5,959 bases of DNA from Prevotella sp. CAG:1185 (lineage in GTDB: Bacteria; Bacteroidota; Bacteroidia; Bacteroidales; Bacteroidaceae), in contig HF992539.1 of assembly GCA_000436695.1 (NCBI GenBank), positions 1 to 5,959 on the forward strand. The letters run 5' to 3'. The notes under the pieces are model-generated. The model searched no databases, had not been told where the DNA came from, and was given only the letters and a program-made list of their open reading frames with translations. Of the stretch, positions 1 to 5,845 are shown one piece after another. Numbering within the stretch: the first letter of the stretch is position 1; each line of letters opens with the position of its first letter. The translations under genes and the position numbers were made by a program.

Positions 1-240
1 ATGATTGCCGCATCACGCGAAATGTCGGATGAACCAAAAATTTGGCTGAAAAATAAACTTTTTATAGTTGAAAGACGGATGTTTTACGGCCGGCGTTTTC
101 TATTTTACAAAATTAAAATGTAATGAAAAATGAAAATCAGTAAGCCTCTGCCGTGTTAAATAAATCTAACGCCAGTGCCCGCATCTGTATACGGCCGTCA
201 TGGGCAGACAATAAAATAAATATAATAATGTGTGTGAAAA
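1..240. other. Left-edge AT-rich region without a recognisable gene
   Basis: No protein family is recognisable here. One plus-strand frame stays open from the first base to a TAA at 121-123 (40 codons, beginning with ATG at position 1). It could be the tail of a gene cut by the window edge, but its composition (many Lys, Phe and Arg, no motif) is not convincing. No TAnnTTTG promoter box is visible on either strand before 267. Nothing more can be said without sequence to the left. Confidence 0.4.
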
Positions 241-243
241 AGT

Positions 244-274
244 TTTGTGTTTCGGTAGCTTTGCATTATCTTTG
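244..274 (+). promoter_or_regulatory. Bacteroidota-type promoter of the glyQS operon
   Basis: A -33 element TTTG (244-247) is followed, after a 19-bp spacer, by a -7 element TATCTTTG (267-274). This fits the known Bacteroidota sigma-ABfr consensus TTTG-N19/21-TAnnTTTG exactly. Transcription would start near 281 and give a 5' untranslated leader of about 80 nt before the glyQS ATG at 361. Confidence 0.8.
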
Positions 275-307
275 CACTCAAATCGTGTTCATACGGTTAC
301 TTTTTGC

Positions 308-327
308 AGCCCTCATGGAGGGCTTTT
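308..327 (+). promoter_or_regulatory. Terminator-like hairpin in the glyQS leader
   Basis: A perfect 7-bp GC-rich stem (AGCCCTC at 308-314 with GAGGGCT at 318-324) closes on a 3-nt ATG loop and runs straight into TTTT (324-327). It lies wholly inside the predicted leader, 34 bases before the start codon. The shape is that of a short intrinsic terminator, so it could attenuate glyQS or simply stabilise the 5' end. The T-run is short, so termination efficiency is uncertain. Confidence 0.4.
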
Positions 328-360
328 CTGTGAATTTAAATTTAAGGTAAATATATAACA

Positions 361-1902
361 ATGGCACAAGAAGATGTTTTTAAGAAAATAGTGTCTCACT
401 GCAAGGAGTACGGATTTGTGTTCCCGAGCAGCGACATCTATGACGGATTGGCCGCAGTTTATGACTACGGACAGAACGGTGTTGAACTGAAAAACAATAT
501 TAAGGAATACTGGTGGAAGAGCATGGTGCTGCTTCACGAGAATATCGTGGGCATCGACTCGGCTATCTTTATGCACCCGACTATATGGAAGGCATCAGGA
601 CACGTTGACGCTTTCAACGACCCGCTCATAGACAACCGTGACTCAAAGAAGCGCTACCGCGCCGACGTGCTTATTGAAGACCAGATAGCAAAATACGAGG
701 AAAAGATAAACAAGGAGGTTGAGAAGGCACGCAAAAAATTTGGCGAGGCTTTTGATGAGGCTAAGTTCCGCGAGACCAATCCGCGTGTGCTCGACAATCA
801 GAAGAAGCGTGACGCACTGCACGAGCGTTACAGCGAGGCTATGAACGCCATGAATCTTGACGAGCTGAAGCAGATTATTCTCGACGAAGGCATCGTTGAC
901 CCGATCAGCGGAACAAAGAACTGGACCGACGTGCGCCAGTTTAACCTGATGTTCTCAACCGAGATGGGTTCTACAGCCGACAGCACAAGCAAGATTTATC
1001 TGCGTCCTGAGACAGCACAGGGTATATTTGTAAACTACCTGAACGTGCAGAAGACAGGCCGCATGAAGATACCTTTCGGTATAGCACAGATAGGTAAGGC
1101 TTTCCGCAACGAGATTGTTGCACGCCAGTTTATCTTCCGTATGCGCGAGTTTGAGCAGATGGAGATGCAGTTCTTCGTTAAGCCGGGAACTGAAATGGAG
1201 TGGTTCCAGAAATGGAAGGAGACTCGTATGAAATGGCATCAGGCCCTCGGATTCGGCGCAGAGAACTATCGTTTCCACGATCACGAGAAGCTTGCCCACT
1301 ATGCAAACGCAGCAACCGACATCGAGTTTAAGATGCCGTTCGGATTCAAGGAGGTTGAGGGTATACACAGCCGCACCGACTTCGACCTGTCGCAGCATGA
1401 GAAATTCTCAGGCAAGTCTATCAAATACTTCGACCCGCAGACCAACGAGAGCTACACTCCGTATGACATCGAGACATCTATCGGCGTTGACCGTATGTTC
1501 CTTTCGGTTATGTGCCACTCTTATTGCGAGGAGAAACTCGAGAACGGCGAGACACGCGTTGTGCTCAAGCTGCCTGCAGCTCTCGCTCCTGTCAAGCTCT
1601 GCGTGATGCCGCTTGTTAAGAAAGACGGACTGCCGGAGAAGGCACGCGAGATAATGAACGACCTGAAGTTCCACTTCAACTGCCATTATGACGAGAAAGA
1701 CTCTATCGGCAAGCGCTATCGCCGCCAGGATGCCATCGGCACACCTTACTGTGTAACTGTTGACCACGACAGCCTGAAGGACAACACTGTCACACTGCGT
1801 TTCCGCGACACAATGGAGCAGGAGAGAGTAAACATAGCCGACCTGCGCGGTCTTATCGAAGATAAAGTAAGCATAACAAGTCTTCTTAAAAAGATTCAGT
1901 AA
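361..1902 (+). CDS. glyQS: Glycine--tRNA ligase, single-chain homodimeric (alpha2) type
   Basis: This cytoplasmic class II synthetase charges tRNA-Gly with glycine using ATP. Visible landmarks of the alpha2 family are the HPTIWKASGH signature at residues 72-81, NWTDVRQFNLMF from 187, RPETAQGIF from 215, motif 2 with FRNE at 248-251 followed by the REFEQME stretch at 262-268, and motif 3 GVDRMF at 375-380. The C-terminal anticodon-binding domain runs from about residue 404 to the end and includes RYRRQDAIGTPY at 452-463. A charged, probably helical insertion occupies about residues 113-178. At 513 residues the length is normal and no key motif is missing. The ATG start is chosen because the usual N-terminal sequence begins there; no strong Shine-Dalgarno is present, as is common in this phylum. 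The gene is first in an operon with the adjoining FKBP gene and is driven by the promoter at 244-274. The separate alpha/beta GlyRS type is excluded by the motifs. Confidence 0.97.
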   Translation: MAQEDVFKKIVSHCKEYGFVFPSSDIYDGLAAVYDYGQNGVELKNNIKEYWWKSMVLLHENIVGIDSAIFMHPTIWKASGHVDAFNDPLIDNRDSKKRYRADVLIEDQIAKYEEKINKEVEKARKKFGEAFDEAKFRETNPRVLDNQKKRDALHERYSEAMNAMNLDELKQIILDEGIVDPISGTKNWTDVRQFNLMFSTEMGSTADSTSKIYLRPETAQGIFVNYLNVQKTGRMKIPFGIAQIGKAFRNEIVARQFIFRMREFEQMEMQFFVKPGTEMEWFQKWKETRMKWHQALGFGAENYRFHDHEKLAHYANAATDIEFKMPFGFKEVEGIHSRTDFDLSQHEKFSGKSIKYFDPQTNESYTPYDIETSIGVDRMFLSVMCHSYCEEKLENGETRVVLKLPAALAPVKLCVMPLVKKDGLPEKAREIMNDLKFHFNCHYDEKDSIGKRYRRQDAIGTPYCVTVDHDSLKDNTVTLRFRDTMEQERVNIADLRGLIEDKVSITSLLKKIQ

Positions 1903-2538
1903 ATGAAGAAATATAACATTCTGGCCCTTTTGATGCTCATGCTTGCGCCGCTGTGTTTCATGGCATGCAGCGAGAGCGACGACACGGTGGAGGAGTTTCC
2001 CGACTGGAAGAACCGCAACGAAACCTATTTTGACAATATCTACGAAAAGGCAAAAAGCGTTGAGGACGGCAGTTGGAAGATTATCAGAAACTACACGCTG
2101 GAAGATACTATTCCCGTGAGCAGCACCGACAACATTGTTGTTGAGGTGCTCGAGGAAGGAACGGGAAGCGGATGTCCGATATTCACCGACTCGGTGCTGG
2201 TGAATTATCGTGGAAGACTTCTGCCTTCTACGTCTTATCCCGACGGATATGTCTTCGACCAGAGCTATACAGGCGACTTTAATCCTCAGACGGCAATGCC
2301 GTCGCAGCTTTATGTCGGCAGTCTGATAGACGGATTTGCTACAGCGCTGCAGTATATGCACATCGGCGACCGCTGGCGTGTGTATATTCCTTATCAGATG
2401 GGTTACGGCACTACTGCCACAACGTCGATACCTGCTTACAGCACTCTGATTTTCGATATTTCTCTCGTAGCTTATTATCGTGCGGGAGTTGCTCCTGACC
2501 CATGGTATGCAAAGCGTGGCATGTGGATAACCAAGTAA
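1903..2538 (+). CDS. FKBP-type peptidyl-prolyl cis-trans isomerase lipoprotein
   Basis: Predicted envelope lipoprotein of 211 residues that would catalyse cis-trans isomerisation of X-Pro bonds or act as a folding chaperone. Residues 1-21 form a signal peptide (MKKY, then a hydrophobic core), with a lipobox FMAC placing the lipidated Cys at 22. The next residues, SESDD, are acidic, which resembles the surface-export signal known for Bacteroidota lipoproteins. A linker leads to one FKBP domain, about residues 80-192, with VNYRGR at 100-105, FDQSY at 118-122, VGSLIDGF at 138-145 and the IPAYSTLIFDI ending from 176. Its ATG follows the glyQS stop codon with no intervening base, so the two are cotranscribed and probably translationally coupled. 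Some active-site positions differ from classical FKBP12, so enzymatic activity is inferred from family membership. A strong terminator follows. Confidence 0.92.
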   Translation: MKKYNILALLMLMLAPLCFMACSESDDTVEEFPDWKNRNETYFDNIYEKAKSVEDGSWKIIRNYTLEDTIPVSSTDNIVVEVLEEGTGSGCPIFTDSVLVNYRGRLLPSTSYPDGYVFDQSYTGDFNPQTAMPSQLYVGSLIDGFATALQYMHIGDRWRVYIPYQMGYGTTATTSIPAYSTLIFDISLVAYYRAGVAPDPWYAKRGMWITK

Positions 2539-2559
2539 TGTTTACATAATTATTATATT

Positions 2560-2597
2560 GAAGGGGCGGACAGCAGTTGGCTGTTTCCGCCCCTTTC
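2560..2597 (+). terminator. Intrinsic terminator of the glyQS-FKBP operon
   Basis: A 10-bp stem pairs AAGGGGCGGA (2561-2570) with TCCGCCCCTT (2586-2595). It is extended inward by CAGC (2571-2574) with GCTG (2580-2583) after a two-base bulge, closing on a 5-nt loop. The stem runs into TTT and an AT-rich tract. It starts 22 bases after the FKBP stop codon. Confidence 0.85.
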
Positions 2598-2599
2598 AC

Positions 2600-2818
2600 A
2601 TTATTATATATATTGGTGTGCCGTTGATGTATGTAGTGTGGGTGTTGCTTGTGTGTGTATGGCCGCGGCTTTATGTTCCGCATGCGTTTAGCTTGCTTGT
2701 GCATGCATTGATGTTTGCCCGGTTGCACATTTGTTTTGGAGTAAAACCGATGCTGTTTTGCTTTATGTGTAATCAAATTAGTTGTAAAAATCAGTTTTGT
2801 ATGTGTTGATTTTGATTT
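2600..2818. other. GT-rich intergenic spacer, no gene seen
   Basis: From about 2612 to 2760 the plus strand is strikingly rich in G and T, with short GTGTGTGT-like tracts and two GCATGC palindromes. An open frame of 83 codons (2558-2809) begins inside the preceding terminator and is rich in Cys, Phe and Val with no domain, so it is judged non-coding. No promoter with both boxes is visible before 2862. Confidence 0.5.
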
Positions 2819-2852
2819 ATGTCAAAAAACATGGAAATATGTGCAAAAACAT
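2819..2852. promoter_or_regulatory. Four phased ATGT/ACAT half-sites upstream of a promoter
   Basis: The pattern is ATGT-N6-ACAT-N6-ATGT-N6-ACAT, with half-sites starting at 2819, 2829, 2839 and 2849, exactly 10 bp apart. Equivalently it is two 15-bp near-repeats (2819-2833 and 2839-2853, 13 of 15 identical) offset by 20 bp. The block ends 9 bases before the -33 box, at roughly -81 to -48 from the predicted start site, where an activator could contact polymerase. The regulator is unknown, and function is inferred from geometry only. Confidence 0.45.
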
Positions 2853-2861
2853 GTCGATTTA

Positions 2862-2893
2862 TTTGTCTGTGTACGCAAACAGCAGTATCTTTG
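2862..2893 (+). promoter_or_regulatory. Bacteroidota-type promoter of the leader RNA / MATE unit
   Basis: A -33 TTTG (2862-2865), a 20-bp spacer and a -7 TATCTTTG (2886-2893) match the phylum consensus. The -7 octamer is identical to that of the glyQS promoter. The predicted start site is near 2900, about 350 bases before the MATE start codon. Confidence 0.8.
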
Positions 2894-2899
2894 CATCGT

Positions 2900-3204
2900 C
2901 AAAACAAAACAATAGGTATTAATAATTGATAGGTATAAAGTAAGGTAATAAAGAAAGATTGTTTGACAAAGGATAACAAAGATGCCGAGAGGCACGAAAA
3001 ATTTTCATAGGTAGTAAGGTAAAAAAGATTAGTTTAAGGTAACACTGATGTTAACCCTGTTTGCTGTGAATACAGCAACAGGTATTGGGGGTGAGGGAAA
3101 GCATTGGAAACTAATTTGCATGAGCCTCCATTATTTTGAGAAATTTAGATTTAGGTTAATAACTTGCGCGAGAGTCTTTGTTAAAAAGATTTCCGCGTTT
3201 TTTT
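2900..3204 (+). ncRNA. Structured RNA of about 300 nt: small RNA or attenuated leader of the MATE gene
   Basis: The segment is bounded by a consensus promoter and a strong intrinsic terminator. Visible helices are TGCC-GAGA-GGCA with a GNRA tetraloop (2983-2994), an AACA/TGTT stem with GGT/ACC below it (3038-3056, loop CTGA), and a strong stem pairing CCTGT and TGCTGT (3056-3067) with ACAGCA and ACAGG (3072-3082) around a GAAT loop and one bulged T. The last helix is the terminator. The 5' half is purine-rich and contains repeated AGGTA. Published Bacteroidales-specific RNA candidates such as Bacteroidales-1 are described as promoter-to-terminator units of this kind; membership is not established here. 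I saw no match to the TPP, cobalamin or mini-ykkC signatures. An open frame at 3048-3266 overlaps it, but its composition looks non-coding. Ends are predicted, not measured. Confidence 0.55.
3167..3204 (+). terminator. Strong intrinsic terminator just upstream of the MATE gene
   Basis: CGCG (3167-3170) pairs with CGCG (3194-3197). After one A/C mismatch the stem continues through two G-U pairs and one A-T pair into TCTTT (3175-3179) with AAAGA (3185-3189), closing on a GTTAA loop. Seven T residues (3198-3204) follow directly. It ends 45 bases before the MATE ATG, so it either ends a small RNA or acts as a conditional attenuator for the downstream gene. Confidence 0.8.
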
Positions 3205-3249
3205 GTCCTCTATTTTGTGTTTTTGTAGTAAAAGTATTAATTTCGCAGG

Positions 3250-4674
3250 ATGTTTTCAGCAAATAAAGGAAATGATCTTCTGGCCATGATACGCAACGGC
3301 CAGACAATGGACGGCCGTCAGAAGTTGAATCTGATAGTCCAGCTCAGTGTGCCGTCAATCCTGGCACAGCTTACCAACACCATGATGGTTTATATTGACG
3401 CGTCGATGGTTGGCTATTTGGGTGCCAGGGCCTCGGCGTCTATAGGCATCGTGCAGTCAACAACGTGGCTTTTTGGAGGCATAACGTCGGCAGCGGCAAT
3501 GGGCTTTTCGGTTCAGGCTGCTCACTTTATCGGTGCCAACGACTTTTACAAGGCCCGTCAAGTGTTTCGTCAGGGCATTATGGCGACGGCTCTGCTCACC
3601 ATAATTCTTACGTCTGTTTGCCTTTGCATAGCCGGTCCGCTACCGCTGTGGCTTGGCGGAGGAGCCGACATCGCGCCTGATGCTTCGCGCTATTTCGCTA
3701 TTTATTGCATGTCGCTGCCTGTGTTTCAGATAGGCATCCTGTCGTCGAGCATGCTCAAGAGTTCGGGAAACATGCGTGTGCCAAGCGCCATGAGCATTCT
3801 TATGTGTGTGCTGGACATTGTGTTCAACTATTTTCTTATATTCAGTTCGCGACATATAAGTGTGCTTGGTCACAGCATTTATATGCCCGGCATGGGCATG
3901 GGTGTGGCTGGAGCAGCCTTGGGTACGGCGCTTGCATACATCGTAACGGGTGTGATGCTTATATGGTTTGCCACACGAAAGTCGCCGGAATTGTCGCTTA
4001 ACAAGGAGAAATGGAGCTTTGCGCCGCTGTGGAACTATCTTCGCAATGCCGCAAAAATAAGCATGCCGATGGGTGCGCAGTATCTCATGATGAGCGGAGC
4101 GCAGATTGTAAGTACGATGATTGTTGCCCCGCTTGGCAACTTCGCCATAGCGGCCAACACGTTTGCCATTGCTGCCGAGAGCCTTTGCTACATGCCGGGA
4201 TACGGCATTGGCGAGGCTGCCACGACGCTTGTAGGGCAGAGCATTGGTGCTGGGCAGCCGCGACTTGCGCGCAGCTTTGCTTATCGCACCGTCTTCCTTG
4301 GCATGATAGTAATGGCTGCCATCAGCGTCGTGATGTATATCACTGCACCGCAGATGATAGGAATAATGACGCCCGTTGACGAGATTCGCGAGCTTGGTGT
4401 GGGCGCTTTGCGTATAGAGGCGTTTGCCGAGCCTATGTTTGCCGCCTCGATAGTGGCCTATAGCGTTTGTCTTGGAGCCGGCGACACGCTGGTTCCGGCC
4501 TGCATGAACCTTGCCAGCATGTGGCTTGTCCGTCTTACTTTCGCCGCTTATCTTGCCCCAATCTACGGTCTGCGCGGTGTATGGATGGCCATGGCAATAG
4601 AGCTTACGCTGCGCGGAGCCATATTCTTGTGGCGTCTGTTCAGCGGAAGATGGCTTAAAGCTAAGTTGAGTTAA
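3250..4674 (+). CDS. MATE family efflux transporter
   Basis: Inner-membrane antiporter of 474 residues, predicted to export drugs or other organic compounds in exchange for Na+ or H+. The sequence has about twelve hydrophobic segments in two homologous halves, roughly residues 27-240 and 265-470, joined by a polar loop containing NKEKWSF. The family's paired loop motifs are visible: VQAAHFIGANDFYKAR from 88 in the N half and VGQSIGAGQPRLAR from 328 in the C half. An acidic residue, D50, lies in the first membrane segment (YIDASMVGYLG), as in related Bacteroides MATE proteins. Length is normal and the frame is intact. The ATG at 3250 is preferred because the usual cytoplasmic N-terminal segment follows; Met13 is an alternative start. 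No convincing promoter lies between the terminator at 3204 and the ATG, so expression may depend on readthrough from the promoter at 2862. The substrate cannot be inferred from sequence. Confidence 0.95.
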   Translation: MFSANKGNDLLAMIRNGQTMDGRQKLNLIVQLSVPSILAQLTNTMMVYIDASMVGYLGARASASIGIVQSTTWLFGGITSAAAMGFSVQAAHFIGANDFYKARQVFRQGIMATALLTIILTSVCLCIAGPLPLWLGGGADIAPDASRYFAIYCMSLPVFQIGILSSSMLKSSGNMRVPSAMSILMCVLDIVFNYFLIFSSRHISVLGHSIYMPGMGMGVAGAALGTALAYIVTGVMLIWFATRKSPELSLNKEKWSFAPLWNYLRNAAKISMPMGAQYLMMSGAQIVSTMIVAPLGNFAIAANTFAIAAESLCYMPGYGIGEAATTLVGQSIGAGQPRLARSFAYRTVFLGMIVMAAISVVMYITAPQMIGIMTPVDEIRELGVGALRIEAFAEPMFAASIVAYSVCLGAGDTLVPACMNLASMWLVRLTFAAYLAPIYGLRGVWMAMAIELTLRGAIFLWRLFSGRWLKAKLS

Positions 4675-4727
4675 AATGATTGTTTGCGTTCGGACTGATT
4701 TCCGTCGTGATATTGTCTGATTGTTTT

Positions 4728-4796
4728 ATTTGTCATCCTTGACATCATCCGGCAGCGTCGTTAGGCTGCGGTGTAATTATGTTGAGGATGACAAAT
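4728..4796 (+). repeat. Long imperfect inverted repeat: MATE terminator or MITE/REP-like element
   Basis: ATTTGTCATCCT (4728-4739) pairs perfectly with AGGATGACAAAT (4785-4796). The stem continues inward to 18 bp with two G-T pairs (to 4745/4779). After an internal loop a second stem pairs CC and GCAGC (4749-4756) with GCTGC and GG (4765-4771). The right side is followed by TTGTTTTG, so it could terminate MATE transcription on the plus strand. Its size (69 nt) and near-perfect ends also resemble a small repeated palindromic element. Confidence 0.6.
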
Positions 4797-4814
4797 TGTT
4801 TTGTTGGTGTATTT

Positions 4815-4853
4815 TTTTTTAGTGGCAGAACAAAAGGTCCTGCCACTAAAAAA
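4815..4853. repeat. 14-bp perfect stem with reversed T/A flanks
   Basis: TTTTTTAGTGGCAG (4815-4828) is the exact reverse complement of CTGCCACTAAAAAA (4840-4853). Inside it, one A/C mismatch and two further pairs enclose an AAAAG loop. On both strands the T-run comes before the stem and the A-run after it, the opposite of a normal intrinsic terminator. It sits between converging genes; its function is unclear. Confidence 0.6.
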
Positions 4854-4876
4854 GGTAAAAACGGGCGTTGCCGTTT
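4854..4876 (-). terminator. Small intrinsic terminator of the minus-strand flavoprotein gene
   Basis: On the minus strand AAACGG pairs with CCGTTT (plus positions 4871-4876 and 4859-4864) around a 6-nt loop, followed by a run of T that resumes after ACC. The stem overlaps the TAA stop codon (4875-4877). It is short, so it may work together with the neighbouring hairpins. Confidence 0.45.
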
Positions 4877-5825
4877 ACAGTTGTGCAACTCTTTCTTTAG
4901 CCTTTTCAAAGCCGCTGATGAGTTCTTTCATCACTTCGCTTACGGGCTTTATCGACTTTATGTCAGAAGCTATCTGACCTATTTCCAATTCGCCGCTCTC
5001 CATGTCGCCCTCGAATATGCCTCGTTTTGATGCCGCTCTGCCGAGTATCTCGCGCAGTTCGTCGGCTGTGGCTCCCTTGTCTTCAGCCTCTGCAACCTTT
5101 GTGTAAAGGTCGTTCTTTATTAGTCGGGTGGGGGCAATCTTCTTAAGACACAGCATGGTGTCGCCTTCGGCAAGTTCTGTGCATTTCTTCTTAAATTCTT
5201 CAGATGCCGAACTCTCCTCAGTAAGTGCGAACAGTGTGCCTGCCTGTATGCCTTCTGCGCCGAGAGCCATGGCTGCGAGCATAGCCTCGCCCGAAGCTAT
5301 TCCGCCTGCGGCAATGAGCGGTTTGGTTGTTGCCTTGCGCACCTGCGGTATAAGAGTCATCGTTGTTGTCTCTTCGCGTCCATTGTGTCCGCCCGCCTCA
5401 AAGCCTTCTGCAACGATTGCGTCGACGCCTGCCTCTTCGCATTTCACGGCAAACTTGCTGCTCGACACTACGTGTGCCACTTTTATTCCGGCTTCGTGAA
5501 GCATCGGCGTAAACTTCTTCGGACTGCCTGCCGACGTGAATACAACCTTGACGCCCTCGTCGATTATCATTTTCATGAGTCTGTCTATCTCGGGATACAT
5601 CAGCGGAACATTCACGCCCCACGGCTTGTCGGTTGCAGCTTTCATCTTGTTTATGTGCTCAAGCAGTGTCTCCGGGTGCATTGATCCGGCTCCGAGCAGT
5701 CCCAGACCGCCGGCATTGCTCACTGCAGAAGCCAGTCGCCAGCCGCTGCACCATACCATACCGCCCTGAACAACAGGATATTCAATGCCGAAAAGTTCGG
5801 TTATTCTGTTATTTTTCATAAGCAT
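4875..5825 (-). CDS. FMN-dependent nitronate monooxygenase / FabK-like enoyl-ACP reductase
   Basis: Cytoplasmic TIM-barrel flavoprotein of 316 residues from the NMO/FabK/2-nitropropane dioxygenase family. Family landmarks are YPVVQGGMVWCSG at 16-28, SNAGGLGLLGAGS at 36-48, KPWGVNVPL at 67-75, EGVKVVFTSAG at 90-100, the EGFEAGGHNG segment with the conserved His at 147, and the phosphate-binding PLIAAGGIASG at 169-179 followed by ALGAEGIQAGT. Members either oxidise nitronates or, as FabK, reduce enoyl-ACP in fatty acid synthesis. The N-terminal two thirds closely resembles FabK in motif order, and FabK is known in Porphyromonas and Bacteroides, so a lipid role is possible; the C-terminal part is less diagnostic. 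Two ATGs lie six bases apart (5825 and 5819); the second, giving MKNNRITELFG, fits homologues better. The gene stands alone and converges on MATE. Confidence 0.9.
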   Translation of the reverse strand: MLMKNNRITELFGIEYPVVQGGMVWCSGWRLASAVSNAGGLGLLGAGSMHPETLLEHINKMKAATDKPWGVNVPLMYPEIDRLMKMIIDEGVKVVFTSAGSPKKFTPMLHEAGIKVAHVVSSSKFAVKCEEAGVDAIVAEGFEAGGHNGREETTTMTLIPQVRKATTKPLIAAGGIASGEAMLAAMALGAEGIQAGTLFALTEESSASEEFKKKCTELAEGDTMLCLKKIAPTRLIKNDLYTKVAEAEDKGATADELREILGRAASKRGIFEGDMESGELEIGQIASDIKSIKPVSEVMKELISGFEKAKERVAQL

Positions 5826-5845
5826 TTTCAGTTTTTATAAAATAA

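Noticed and set aside
191..200. The 10-mer ACGGCCGTCA shared with 3311-3320
   Set aside because: One copy is inside the MATE coding sequence and the core ACGGCCGT is self-palindromic; most likely chance.
955..1398. 147-codon open frame on the minus strand
   Set aside because: It is antisense to the catalytic core of glyQS, including motif 2, and its sequence looks like a mirror of biased codons.
1408..2361. 317-codon open frame on the minus strand
   Set aside because: It lies antisense across the end of glyQS and most of the FKBP gene, both clearly coding; it is rich in His, Cys and Arg and has no domain.
2558..2809. 83-codon open frame on the plus strand after the FKBP gene
   Set aside because: It begins inside the terminator stem, is Cys/Phe/Val-rich from a GT-rich tract, and has no start context or recognisable domain.
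3050..3110. Possible known riboswitch (TPP-like GGGGGTGAG segment or mini-ykkC)
   Set aside because: The other conserved TPP elements and the paired ACGR loops of mini-ykkC are not present.
3202..3225. Possible second promoter right before the MATE gene (TATTTTG, TGTTTTTG)
   Set aside because: Neither box matches TAnnTTTG exactly, and no TTTG lies 19-21 bp upstream of either.
4677..4726. Direct repeat TGATTGTTT at 4677-4685 and 4718-4726
   Set aside because: It is short, AT-rich and two-copy only; not enough to call a repeat or target-site duplication.
5128..5499. 123-codon plus-strand frame within the flavoprotein gene
   Set aside because: It is antisense to a conserved NMO/FabK region containing the GGH motif; its Ser/Ala/Pro-rich composition is typical of a shadow frame.
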